From contig NZ_AP025171.1 in assembly GCF_003402535.2 (NCBI RefSeq), positions 806,001-870,000 on the forward strand: a DNA stretch of 64,000 nucleotides, read 5' to 3'. The position numbers and the translations under genes were made by a program. The notes beneath the pieces were generated by a model. The model was not told the origin of the DNA. It saw only the letters and a program-made list of their open reading frames with translations, and ran no database searches. The stretch is from Cupriavidus sp. P-10. GTDB taxonomy: Bacteria; Pseudomonadota; Gammaproteobacteria; Burkholderiales; Burkholderiaceae. The stretch's first letter is position 1, and every line of letters starts with the position of its first letter. Positions 10,170 through 17,997 of this stretch are shown piece by piece.

Positions 10170-11471
10170 ATGTCTAATCTCATCGTCCACGGTGGCACGC
10201 CCCTGCGCGGCCGCATCATCCCCTCCGCCAACAAGAATGCCGTGCTGCCGGTGCTTTGCGCCACGCTGCTGACCGACCAGCCGCTGCGCCTGCACGGCGT
10301 GCCGGACATCACGGATGTCCGCAAGATCCTCGATATTTTCCGCATGCTGGGCAGCGATGTCCGGCTCGATGAAGCCACCGGCACGCTCGACCTGCACCAC
10401 CGCGACACCACTTTCGACGCCACCTCGCACCGGCTGCCGGAAGAAATGCGCTCGTCGATCATGCTGGTGCCGCCGCTGCTGGCCCGCTTCGGCGTGGCGC
10501 GGCTGGAAGACAACGTCAAGGGCTGCACGCTGGGCGTGCGCGAGATCGACCCGCACGTCGACATCTTCCGCTCGTTCGGCGGCGAGGTGGAGCGCGCCAG
10601 CGGCTCGCTGCTGGTGCGCAGCGGCGGCCCGCTCAAGCCCACGCACCACTGGCTCGACTATGCCTCGGTGACCACCACCGAGAACTTCGTGCTGTGCGCG
10701 GCCGCCGCCGAAGGCGAATCGACGCTGACCAATGCCGCGTCCGAGCCGCATGTGCAGGAGTTCTGCCGCTTCATGCAGATGATGGGCGCCGATATCGACG
10801 GCATCGGCACCTCGCGCCTGACCGTGCGCGGCGGCGGCCGGCTGCGCGGCGGCGAATTCACCTTCGAGGAAGATTTCCACGAGATCACCACCTTCCTCGC
10901 GCTGGGCGCGATCACCGGTGGCGACGTGGTGGTGCGCAACAGCACGCCGGGCAATTTCCCGCTGATCGACCGCACCTTCGCCAAGTTCGGCGTGCAGGTG
11001 GTGCATGAGGACGGCTGGTCGCGCGCGCTGCTGCAGGGGCCGCTGAAGGTGCAGACGCCGTTCACCAGCAACGTGCTGACCAAGGTCGAGGCCGCGCCGT
11101 GGCCGTATTTCCCGGTCGACCTGCTGCCGATCTTTATCGCGCTGGGCGTGCGTGCGCAGGGCAACGCGATGTTCTGGAACAAGATCTACGACGGCGCGCT
11201 GGGCTGGACCGGCGAGCTGTCGAAGTTCGGCGCGCATGTGTTCCAGTCTGACCCGCACCGGCTGATCACCTTCGGCGGCAATCCGCTGACGCCCGCCGTG
11301 GTGGAAAGCCCGTACATCATCCGCGTCGCGATTGCGCTGTTCATGGTCGCGGCCAGCATCGAAGGCCGCTCGGAGATCCGCAACGCCACGCCGATCCGGC
11401 GCGCGCATCCGCGCTTTGTCGAGAACCTGCGCAGCCTCGGCGTCCATGTCGAGTGGACCAGCGAGGAATAA
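10170..11471 (+). CDS. murA: MurA-type enolpyruvyl transferase (UDP-GlcNAc 1-carboxyvinyltransferase family)
   Basis: A 433-residue EPSP-synthase-fold enzyme. Residues matching the E. coli MurA active site are all present: K22-N23 in SANKNAVLP, R94 in EMRSSI, the PEP-binding cysteine C119 and R124 in KGCTLGVREIDPH, the Asp in YFPVDLLPIF and the Arg in YIIRVAIA. MurA transfers enolpyruvate from PEP to UDP-GlcNAc in peptidoglycan synthesis in the cytoplasm. The protein is clearly divergent from housekeeping MurA: the loop reads KGCTLG instead of the usual GGCxIG. The gene stands alone, far from cell-wall genes. It may be a second MurA or an enolpyruvyl transferase for another sugar nucleotide. 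With the cysteine kept, fosfomycin sensitivity is expected. Confidence 0.8.
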   Translation: MSNLIVHGGTPLRGRIIPSANKNAVLPVLCATLLTDQPLRLHGVPDITDVRKILDIFRMLGSDVRLDEATGTLDLHHRDTTFDATSHRLPEEMRSSIMLVPPLLARFGVARLEDNVKGCTLGVREIDPHVDIFRSFGGEVERASGSLLVRSGGPLKPTHHWLDYASVTTTENFVLCAAAAEGESTLTNAASEPHVQEFCRFMQMMGADIDGIGTSRLTVRGGGRLRGGEFTFEEDFHEITTFLALGAITGGDVVVRNSTPGNFPLIDRTFAKFGVQVVHEDGWSRALLQGPLKVQTPFTSNVLTKVEAAPWPYFPVDLLPIFIALGVRAQGNAMFWNKIYDGALGWTGELSKFGAHVFQSDPHRLITFGGNPLTPAVVESPYIIRVAIALFMVAASIEGRSEIRNATPIRRAHPRFVENLRSLGVHVEWTSEE

Positions 11472-11743
11472 TTACAACCCTGCCCGTGGCGCGAGGGCGG
11501 CCTGCACCTCGATGACCAGCAGGCTGCCCCTCAAGGCCCGCGCCGCCCCACTGGTTGTAGCGCTCGAAGGCACCTGCCAGGCATGGCGGACGCGGCGCGA
11601 CAGCGTCGCCACGCCATGCTGCCGCAACCATCCTTCGATATGCGGCCGCCCCGTCTAAGCAAAGAAGAATCCCTGCGTTCGCAAGCGCGCGTGCGGTCCT
11701 TACGATGTCAGCTTCGTCGACGACACACGAGGGGAAGCTACAG

Positions 11744-13117
11744 ATGGCACGACGCAACGACCAGATCCGACTGGGCGCGTTTCTCTACCCCAGCGGCCAC
11801 CATATCGCCGCATGGCGCCATCCGGACGCCAGGGCGGATGCGGGCATCGATTTCCGGCACTACGTCGAACTGGCACAGGCCGCGGACGCGGCGAAGTTCG
11901 ACCTGGTGTTTCTTGCCGATGGCGTCGGCACGCGCGGCGACGATGTCGAGTTCCTCAGCCGCACCGCGCACAGCTACCAGGCGCAGTTCGAGCCCATCAC
12001 GCTGCTGTCGGCGCTGGCCGCGGTGACCTCGCGCATCGGCCTGGTCGGCACGGCCTCCACCAGCTTCAACGAGCCGTACCACATCGCCCGCAAGTTCGCC
12101 TCGCTCGACCATATTTCAGGCGGCCGCGCCGGCTGGAACCTGGTGACTTCGTCGAGCGCGCATGAGGCGCGCAACTTCAACCGCGACGATCATTTCGACC
12201 ACGCCGACCGTTATGGGCGCGCCGAAGAGTTTGTCGACGTGGTGACCGGGCTGTGGGACAGCTGGGAAGACGATGCCTTCGTGCGCGACAAGGCCGCCGG
12301 GCGCTTCTACGATCCCGCCCGGCGCCATGTGCTGGGCCACAAGGGCGCGCACTTCTCCGTGCAGGGGCCGCTGAACGTGGCGCGTGCGCCCCAGGGACAT
12401 CCGGTGGTGGTGCAGGCGGGCTCGTCCGAGGCCGGCAAGGAACTGGCGGCACGCAGCGGCGAAGCGGTGTTCACGGCGCAGCAGACGCTGGACGACGCCA
12501 TTGCCTTCTATGCCGACCTGAAGGGGCGCCTGCCGCGCTATGGCCGTTCGGCCGACGACCTGAAGATCCTGCCAGGCGTGTTCCCGGTGGTCGGGCACAG
12601 CGAGAGCGAAGCCAGGGAAAAATTCGAGCAGCTGCAGTCGCTGATCGATCCGGTCGTGGGCCTGGCGCTGGTGGCCGGCCTGAGCGGGGGCTTCGACCTG
12701 TCGGGCTATCCCCTCGACGGCCCGATCCCGGAGCTGCCGCCCACCAACGCCAGCAAGAGCCGCCAGCGCCTGGTGATCGACCTGGCCCGGCGCGAACAGC
12801 TGACGATCCGGCAGTTGTACCAGCGCGTGGCCGGCGCGCGCGGCCACTGGCAACTGGTCGGGACGCCGGCGCAGATCGCCGACGAACTGGAGGCGCGCTT
12901 CCTGGGCTACGGCGCAGACGGCTACAACATCATGTCGCCACTGCTGCCCGGCGGCCTGACGGATTTCATTGCGCTGGTGCTGCCGGAACTGCGCCGGCGC
13001 GGCCTGTTCCGCGAGGAGTACACGGGAACCACGCTGCGCGAGCACCTGGGCCTGGCGCGGCCGCAGCACCCGGCGGTGCGCAACCAGCGCGAGCCGGGCC
13101 ACGTGGCCGTGGCGTAA
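11744..13117 (+). CDS. LLM class flavin-dependent monooxygenase (NtaA/SnaA/DszA type)
   Basis: A 456-residue bacterial luciferase-like TIM-barrel monooxygenase that uses reduced FMN from a partner reductase. Family hallmarks are FDLVFLADG near residue 45, the SRIGLVGTASTSFNEPYHIARKF region, SGGRAGWNLVTS and the WDSWEDDAF segment. The length of about 450 fits the NtaA/DszA subgroup, which oxidises nitrilotriacetate, sulfones or similar small molecules. The start at 11744 follows GAGGGGAA at proper spacing; an in-frame ATG at 11705 lacks one. No flavin reductase gene is adjacent. A strong GC hairpin follows the stop. The substrate is unknown. Confidence 0.88.
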   Translation: MARRNDQIRLGAFLYPSGHHIAAWRHPDARADAGIDFRHYVELAQAADAAKFDLVFLADGVGTRGDDVEFLSRTAHSYQAQFEPITLLSALAAVTSRIGLVGTASTSFNEPYHIARKFASLDHISGGRAGWNLVTSSSAHEARNFNRDDHFDHADRYGRAEEFVDVVTGLWDSWEDDAFVRDKAAGRFYDPARRHVLGHKGAHFSVQGPLNVARAPQGHPVVVQAGSSEAGKELAARSGEAVFTAQQTLDDAIAFYADLKGRLPRYGRSADDLKILPGVFPVVGHSESEAREKFEQLQSLIDPVVGLALVAGLSGGFDLSGYPLDGPIPELPPTNASKSRQRLVIDLARREQLTIRQLYQRVAGARGHWQLVGTPAQIADELEARFLGYGADGYNIMSPLLPGGLTDFIALVLPELRRRGLFREEYTGTTLREHLGLARPQHPAVRNQREPGHVAVA

Positions 13118-13131
13118 GGCAAACATGAGGG

Positions 13132-13151
13132 GGGCCGCCGCGCGGCGGCCC
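13132..13151. terminator. GC-rich hairpin between convergent genes
   Basis: GGGCCGCCG-CG-CGGCGGCCC is a perfect 9-bp stem starting 14 nt past the monooxygenase stop and ending 2 nt before the stop of the leftward 40-residue ORF. Placed between convergent genes it could serve both. It has no T-run. Confidence 0.5.
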
Positions 13152-13153
13152 TG

Positions 13154-13276
13154 TCACGGGCGCCGCGAGCGGTCGTCTTCCCGGCGGCCCCAGCCGGGCG
13201 GATAAAGCGGATGACGCAGCGCGGCATACACCAGAACCACGGTTGCCACGGCGGTGATCCAGTCGAGCAGGTCCAT
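13154..13276 (-). CDS. Predicted 40-residue single-pass membrane microprotein
   Basis: This short frame reads MDLLDWITAVATVVLVYAAL and continues into a basic, charged tail ending DDRSRRP. Residues about 6-20 form one hydrophobic helix. The tail is rich in Pro, Arg and Asp, which would face the cytoplasm by the positive-inside rule. The case for a real gene is the Shine-Dalgarno AAGGAGGG, 3 to 4 nt upstream of the ATG, and a hairpin just past the stop. The helix followed by LRHP looks like KdpF-type subunits in topology, but no kdp genes are near. I do not recognise a family. It could be its own transcript or precede nothing. Confidence 0.5.
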   Translation of the reverse strand: MDLLDWITAVATVVLVYAALRHPLYPPGWGRREDDRSRRP

Positions 13277-13412
13277 AACCCTCCTTGCGGCCCCCGGGTG
13301 ACTGGCATGCGCGGGGGAACGCTTCCACCATAGTCCAGCCCTGACGGCAGGGGAACTAAGGTGTACGCAGAACCATATGCCCGCGGCAATGGTCCGCGCC
13401 GGCCGGGCTGCG

Positions 13413-13754
13413 CTAGACCTGTTGCTGGAACGCCAGGTAGTAGCCGTTGCAGTCCGTCATGCCGAACTCGTGCGAGCCGTACGGCATATGCTGCAGCGGC
13501 CAGCTGATGGCCACCTTGTCCTTGACCTGCGCGTAGTAGCGCGCCACATCCGGCACGGAGATGTAGACGGTGCCGGTCAGCCCCGGCGTGGTGGCGGGCC
13601 AGAGGGGCTGGTCGGTAAACAGCAGCCTGGCACCGTCTTTTTCCACCGTGATCGTGTTGCCGGCGGATGCCACGACCCGGAAGCCGAGCGCGGTGTCATA
13701 GAACGACCCCGTCTGGGCGAGGTCAGTGCAATGTAGAAGCAGGGTCAGCGGCAT
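13413..13754 (-). CDS. VOC (glyoxalase/bleomycin-resistance) superfamily protein
   Basis: A 113-residue single VOC domain. It opens LLLHCTDLAQTGSFYDTALGF, the beta-alpha start of the fold, and closes EFGMTDCNGYYLAFQQ, the usual final strand. The first metal ligand position has His-Cys-Thr and the last strand ends in Ala-Phe-Gln, so a classical His/Glu metal site is not complete. It may be a binding protein instead of an enzyme. Its ATG overlaps the stop of the upstream cupin gene by one base (TGATG), so the two are coupled and probably act on the same small molecule. Function is otherwise unknown. Confidence 0.8.
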   Translation of the reverse strand: MPLTLLLHCTDLAQTGSFYDTALGFRVVASAGNTITVEKDGARLLFTDQPLWPATTPGLTGTVYISVPDVARYYAQVKDKVAISWPLQHMPYGSHEFGMTDCNGYYLAFQQQV

Positions 13755-14206
13755 CAGTGCTCCGGCGGCGGCATGGTGACGCCGCAGGCATGCGCCACGG
13801 CCAGCAGCTTGTCGAGATCCGGTGCGCCGGGCTCGATTTCCTCATCCAGCCGCGTGAACAGGCGCGAGGCGTTGCCGTTGTGGCTGGTGACCGAGACCAT
13901 TTCGCCCCCGCCGGCGCCGAAGCGGAAGTAGTGCATCGTGCCTGCCGGCACATGGACAAAGGTGCCGGCGACCGCCTGGACTGCCTGCCCGCCATAGCCG
14001 ATCTCGATCGTTCCGCGCGTCACGAAGAATGATTCGTCCCAGTCGTGGCAATGCGGGGGCGGACCGGTGCCTTCGTCGCCCTGCTGCAGGAAGACCTCGT
14101 AGCCCTGCGTGGCGGTGTTGGAGGCGAGTACGGTGATCTTCTCTCCGACCACGTTGAGTGCGCGCGCATACGCGTCCGGCGTCACCACAAAGGGTTCTGG
14201 CTTCAT
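13754..14206 (-). CDS. Cupin domain protein
   Basis: A 150-residue single-domain cupin. Motif 1 is PPHCHDWDESFFVTRGTIEIG, with metal-ligand candidates H52, H54 and E58. Motif 2 is FVHVPAGTMHYFRFG, with the fourth ligand His. The complete 3-His/1-Glu set suggests a metal-dependent dioxygenase or isomerase, although many such proteins are only sensors. A C-terminal extension of about 45 residues (from SRLFTRLDEEIEP) is not part of the barrel. It is coupled to the downstream VOC gene by a one-base stop/start overlap. The upstream gene on the same strand is the tryptophan-dioxygenase-like protein, 129 nt away. Confidence 0.83.
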   Translation of the reverse strand: MKPEPFVVTPDAYARALNVVGEKITVLASNTATQGYEVFLQQGDEGTGPPPHCHDWDESFFVTRGTIEIGYGGQAVQAVAGTFVHVPAGTMHYFRFGAGGGEMVSVTSHNGNASRLFTRLDEEIEPGAPDLDKLLAVAHACGVTMPPPEH

Positions 14207-14335
14207 GATTCGCGCCTCCGTCTGTCGGGACCTGGATCCGGGAATGGCACCGGCGCCCGTGCCGGGCGCCGTGGTGTCAGCCTATTCTAGGCGCGGGCGC
14301 CGGGCTGTCCTAGCCCGGAATGCCGCACGCATGGC

Positions 14336-15283
14336 TCAGCCGCGCGCTCCCGCGTGATGCGGGCAGCCCGGCGGCGGCTCGCCGATCAGGCTGCGCGCCG
14401 ACCACAGCTCGGGGAACGGCAGCTCGTCCAGCGTCGGCTTCAGCCACGCGACGCCCTCCGTGCCGAAATAGGCAGGCCGCGTGCCGAAGGTGCGGCGAGT
14501 GGCCATCAGGTGGCGGAATTTCCAGTCGGTGAACGCTTCCGCCAGGTCGGCGAGCGTCTCGCCAAGCTGCACCAGCCCGGCGTTGCCGTCCGCGTTGGCG
14601 TAGATGTCGCGCCAGGCTTGCTCGACTTGCCGGTGCGGCACGTAAGGCTCGGCCAGGTCCCGGTCCAGCAGCGCGCCGGGGATGGCCACGCCCGCCCGTG
14701 ACAGGTAGGCGAGCACGTCGTCATACAGGCTTGGCGCGGACAGCGCTTCGTTCAGCATGGCCCAGCGCTGCGGCTGCGGGACGAAATGCTGCAGGTGCTC
14801 GCGCTGCTTGATGCCGAGCAGGTAGACCATGTGCCGGTAGGTCCAGCCCTGCAGCGCGGTGTCCTTGCCGTGCGCTTCGCCGACACGCGACAGCATCGCC
14901 AGCAGGTCGTTCGGCGTCATCCACGCGATCGAGCGCCACGTGGCGTTGAGCGGCGCGTGGTGGGCGATCACGCGCTGCAGCGCGCGCAGCGCCGCGGCGA
15001 GGTCGCCGGCGCGCAGATGGCCCTGTGCCGCCTGGAGCTCGCGGATGATCAGCATCCAGAGCAGCTCAGAGACCTGCGCGACGACGATGAAGCCGAATTC
15101 GCCGGGATGGCCGCTGACCGGGCGCTGCAGGCTGTGCAGCGCGTCGGTCTGCAGCCACGCGCTGTAAGGGGTGTGCCCGGCCGCGTCCTGGTCGGGCGGG
15201 GCGGACGTGGTCGACGTGGTGGACGTGGTGGACGTGGTGGACGTGTCGCGTGTGGCAAGTTCTGCGGCTTGTGTGGGGTTCAT
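14336..15283 (-). CDS. Tryptophan 2,3-dioxygenase-like heme protein
   Basis: A 315-residue protein of the TDO fold. Recognisable family blocks are GEFGFIVVAQVSELLWMLII (active-site helix), LQGWTYRHMVYLLGIKQREH (substrate-carboxylate Arg helix) and WKFRHLMATRRTFGTRPAYF, followed by GTEGVAWLK, which contains the proximal heme His. In canonical TDO the first block reads QHQxxELW; here the distal His position is Ala (VAQ), so the substrate or chemistry may differ, as in PrnB-like relatives. The N-terminus has a Thr/Ser tandem repeat coded by a 9-bp DNA repeat. It follows the amidase and iron-ADH genes, with no kynurenine formamidase or kynureninase nearby, which argues against ordinary tryptophan breakdown. 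Confidence 0.78.
   Translation of the reverse strand: MNPTQAAELATRDTSTTSTTSTTSTTSAPPDQDAAGHTPYSAWLQTDALHSLQRPVSGHPGEFGFIVVAQVSELLWMLIIRELQAAQGHLRAGDLAAALRALQRVIAHHAPLNATWRSIAWMTPNDLLAMLSRVGEAHGKDTALQGWTYRHMVYLLGIKQREHLQHFVPQPQRWAMLNEALSAPSLYDDVLAYLSRAGVAIPGALLDRDLAEPYVPHRQVEQAWRDIYANADGNAGLVQLGETLADLAEAFTDWKFRHLMATRRTFGTRPAYFGTEGVAWLKPTLDELPFPELWSARSLIGEPPPGCPHHAGARG
15204..15245. repeat. 9-bp tandem repeat in the TDO-like N-terminus
   Basis: Four full copies of GACGTGGT(C/G) plus a partial copy lie inside the 5-prime end of the TDO-like gene. On the coding strand they give a run of Thr and Ser residues (about residues 14-27). The 9-bp period keeps the reading frame when copies are gained or lost. 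Confidence 0.9.
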
Positions 15284-15309
15284 GTCGTGCTCCTCCGGGA
15301 TGGCAATGC

Positions 15310-15361
15310 GCTTCAGGCAAGGGCTTCAGGCAAGGGCTTCAGGCAAGGGCTTCAGGCAAGG
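15310..15361. repeat. 13-bp perfect tandem repeat, four copies
   Basis: GCTTCAGGCAAGG occurs four times without a mismatch. The array fills most of the gap between the amidase and the TDO-like start. It reaches into the amidase gene, whose TGA stop (15352-15354) and last codons lie in the last unit. Because 13 is not a multiple of 3, copy number changes affect only the spacer as long as the stop-bearing unit stays. Confidence 0.95.
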
Positions 15362-16743
15362 TTGTGGTCTGGGCTGGACGGCGCCTCCAGCAGGCGTTCG
15401 ATCTCCAGTGCGATCTTCAGCAGGGCGCCGTCGTCGCCGGGGCGGGCGACGACCTGCATGGCGGCGGGCAGGCTGCCGTCGCGGGCGGGCAACGGGATCG
15501 AGATGGCCGGGAAGCCGGCGAGGTTGAACGGGGCGGTATAGCCCATCAGCGCCTGGCGCACCGTGCCGGACCAGCCGTCGATCGTGATCGAGTCGGCGCC
15601 GTGCGGCGGTGCCAGGCACGGGCAGGTCGGCAAGACCAGGTAGTCAACGGTCGACAGCAAGGCCCGCAGCGCGCGGATCAGCCGGTGGCGGGTTTGCTGG
15701 GCCTGCGCATAGTCGCCCATTAACAGGTCTCCGGCCAGGGCCAGCCGGCCCTGCGTTGCCTCGCTGTAGGACGCGGCAATACGCGCCGCGTCGTTCCTGC
15801 GGAAGTGTTCCATGGCGGCCTCGGCCAGCACGATGCCAGCGAAGGCTTCGTAGGCGCCGTCGAACAGGTTGACGGCGGGCAGGGCCTCGCAGGAAAGCAC
15901 CTTGCCGAGCCTGGCGATGGCGTCATCGAACGGGGCCGCGACCGCCGCCTCGGGCGGTACCGGCGGGATGCCCGCCAGGACGCCAAGCCGCGCCGACAGC
16001 CACGCATCGCTCTCGGGGATGGCGATGCCGAACGCCTCCGCCAGCACGATGATGTCGTCGACGCCCCCACCCAGGAGGCCAGGATGGTCCAGCGTCGGCG
16101 CCAGCGGGAAGATCCCGCGCGTCGGCAGTGCGCCCAGCGTCGGCTTGAAGCCCGCCACGCCGCAGAGCGCCGCCGGAATCCTGACCGAGCCGCCGGTATC
16201 GGTGCCGAGCCCGGCCGCCACGGCACCCCCGGCGATCGCCGCGGCGGCACCGCCGCTGGATCCGCCCGGGATCCGGCGCGTGTCCAGCGGGTTCAGGGTG
16301 TCGCCGAAGGCTGCGCTCGCGGTGGTGACGCCCCACGCGAACTCATGCGTGGTGGTCTTGCCGACCACGATCGCGCCGCGTTCCACCAGGGCCTGCACTA
16401 CCTCGGCATCGGCGCCCGGCACGTGGCCCAGGTATGCCTCGGAGCCGTAGCGGGTCTCGATGCCGCGGGTGTCGATCAGGTCCTTGACCGCAATGGGCAG
16501 TCCTTCCAGCGGCCGCGGCTGGCCTGCCTCGTAGCGGCGGTCGCTGTCCGCCGCCGCCTTGAGCGCGCGCTCCCAGTCGATCACCGAAAAGGCATTGAAG
16601 TCGCGCTTGCACGCTTCGGCGCGAACCAGGGCCTGCTTGATCTCCGCATGGGCCGTCGTGCGGCCATGGCGCAGCGCGGCGAGCGTGCCGCGCAGGCCCG
16701 GGCTGGGGGCGAGGGCGGGGCGGTAGTCCGCCGTCTTCACCAC
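15352..16743 (-). CDS. Amidase signature family hydrolase
   Basis: A 463-residue enzyme with the full Ser-cisSer-Lys triad of amidase signature hydrolases: K87 in PIAVKDLIDT, cis-Ser S162 in the GGSSGG motif and nucleophile S186 in TDTGGSVRIP. Length and the opening RHGRTTAHAEIKQALVRAE resemble AtzF/allophanate hydrolase-like and GatA-like amidases. The lack of a tRNA context and of GatB/GatC rules out the amidotransferase role. Its start overlaps the stop of the iron-ADH gene by 7 nt, so these two are coupled; the TDO-like gene follows across the 13-bp repeat array. It probably hydrolyses an amide intermediate of the same pathway. The substrate is unknown. Confidence 0.88.
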   Translation of the reverse strand: MVKTADYRPALAPSPGLRGTLAALRHGRTTAHAEIKQALVRAEACKRDFNAFSVIDWERALKAAADSDRRYEAGQPRPLEGLPIAVKDLIDTRGIETRYGSEAYLGHVPGADAEVVQALVERGAIVVGKTTTHEFAWGVTTASAAFGDTLNPLDTRRIPGGSSGGAAAAIAGGAVAAGLGTDTGGSVRIPAALCGVAGFKPTLGALPTRGIFPLAPTLDHPGLLGGGVDDIIVLAEAFGIAIPESDAWLSARLGVLAGIPPVPPEAAVAAPFDDAIARLGKVLSCEALPAVNLFDGAYEAFAGIVLAEAAMEHFRRNDAARIAASYSEATQGRLALAGDLLMGDYAQAQQTRHRLIRALRALLSTVDYLVLPTCPCLAPPHGADSITIDGWSGTVRQALMGYTAPFNLAGFPAISIPLPARDGSLPAAMQVVARPGDDGALLKIALEIERLLEAPSSPDHNLA

Positions 16744-17855
16744 AGGCCCTCCAGCAAGGCATCGAGTGCGGCGTCATGGCCATCGCCAAGGTCGCCAACC
16801 TCGTCCGGATAGTGTTGCCGCAGCAGGGCGGCGACTTGCGCCAGCTGCGCGCGGTCGAAGCCGACCATGCGCAGGCGGTCAGGCAGGCCCAGTTGCGCGA
16901 CTGCCCGCGCGATCCTGTCGGCCAGCTTTGCCGCCGCGTCCTGGCCCGCGTGGCCGGCGCAGAAGATCCGCAGCTTGTCGCCATAGCGTGCGCCGCAGGC
17001 GCGCAGCACCGGCGCCAGGGTGATGCACGAGGTAACGCTGTGCGGCAACCCGAAGGTGCCACCGAGGATATGCCCGATGCGGTGGCTGAGGCCGTAGATC
17101 ACCGACGCCGGGAAGAAATAGCTCTGCCACGCGGCAAGCTGCAGCTGCAGCAGGTCGTCCGCCGTGATCCGCCCCGTGGCCAGCGCCTGCGCGGTATCGA
17201 GCTGGCCCGGCCACTTCTCCAGCACCGAAAAGAACCGCGCCACGCCAGCGGCCGCCAGCATCGCGTGCGGATGGCCTGCATCGACCTGGCGCATCCCTTC
17301 CACGGCATGGTCGATGCCCTTGATGGCCGATGACAGCAGCAGTTCGCGCGGGGTATGGCGCAGCAGCAGCGGGTCGAGGGCCACCACCTTCGGCACTGTC
17401 TCGCGCACGGCATGGCTGCGCTTGAACGGCTCGGGCCCCGTGGTCTCGGTCACGCCGAAATAGTGCGAGAACTCGGATCCCGACAACGTCGTCGGGAAGG
17501 CCGCGATGGGCAGGTAGCGGCCGGTCTGCTGGTGGTGCAGGTGCGAGACCGCCTTGGCCGCGTCGAGCACCGAGCCGCCGCCCAGCGCGAGGATCGAATC
17601 CGCCTCGGCGCGCACGCAGGCGTCCAGCGCGCGGCGCACGCCGGTATCCGGCGCATGCGGCGGCAGGTCGGTGAAGATGCCGGCGGCGCCTTGCACGTGC
17701 GGCTGCAGGTGCCGCGCATGGAAGTCGCGCAAGGGCTCGACGGTAAAGGTCAGCGGGCGCCGGATGCCGTGCTTGCCGAGCGATGCGGCGGCGGCCGGCA
17801 GGATGTCGTGGCCCCACAAGACCGCGTCTTGTGGCAGGCAGTTCAGCTGGTTCAT
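16737..17855 (-). CDS. Iron-containing alcohol dehydrogenase / maleylacetate reductase family
   Basis: A 372-residue dehydroquinate-synthase-fold oxidoreductase. The NAD(P)-binding motif GGGSVLDAAK is at residues 92-101. The metal-site region includes IKGIDHAVEG and LSHRIGHILGGTFGLPH, each giving His candidates. The FPTTLSGSEF segment and the about 350-370 length fit maleylacetate reductases, which complete ring-cleavage pathways, better than long-chain group III alcohol dehydrogenases. It is the first gene of a leftward amidase/TDO-like operon and lies 142 nt from the LysR gene on the same strand. Maleylacetate reduction is a plausible but unproven activity. Confidence 0.85.
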   Translation of the reverse strand: MNQLNCLPQDAVLWGHDILPAAAASLGKHGIRRPLTFTVEPLRDFHARHLQPHVQGAAGIFTDLPPHAPDTGVRRALDACVRAEADSILALGGGSVLDAAKAVSHLHHQQTGRYLPIAAFPTTLSGSEFSHYFGVTETTGPEPFKRSHAVRETVPKVVALDPLLLRHTPRELLLSSAIKGIDHAVEGMRQVDAGHPHAMLAAAGVARFFSVLEKWPGQLDTAQALATGRITADDLLQLQLAAWQSYFFPASVIYGLSHRIGHILGGTFGLPHSVTSCITLAPVLRACGARYGDKLRIFCAGHAGQDAAAKLADRIARAVAQLGLPDRLRMVGFDRAQLAQVAALLRQHYPDEVGDLGDGHDAALDALLEGLW

Positions 17856-17997
17856 CAGTCTCCTCCAGGATGACAGCGCAAGCGGCTGGTCTCTGGATGG
17901 AAACGATAGTGGAATGGCCCGGCGTTGAAAGCCTGCCAGCGGCGAACGCAGCGTCTGGGAATCCCGAACGCGGGACTTGCGCGTGCGCCGGCCCCGC

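Noticed and set aside
11341..11757. A 138-codon leftward frame between the MurA-like gene and the monooxygenase
   Set aside because: No Shine-Dalgarno, Arg/Ala-rich composition and overlap with the 3-prime end of the MurA-like gene. No domain seen. The 272-bp gap is treated as non-coding.
13154..13276. The 40-residue ORF as KdpF
   Set aside because: Only the topology and a short LR-P motif are alike. No kdpA, kdpB or kdpC gene is nearby.
15310..15361. The 13-bp array as a CRISPR-like repeat
   Set aside because: Units touch with no spacers, and no cas gene is present in the window. The same holds for the arrays at 21496, 27881 and 53519.
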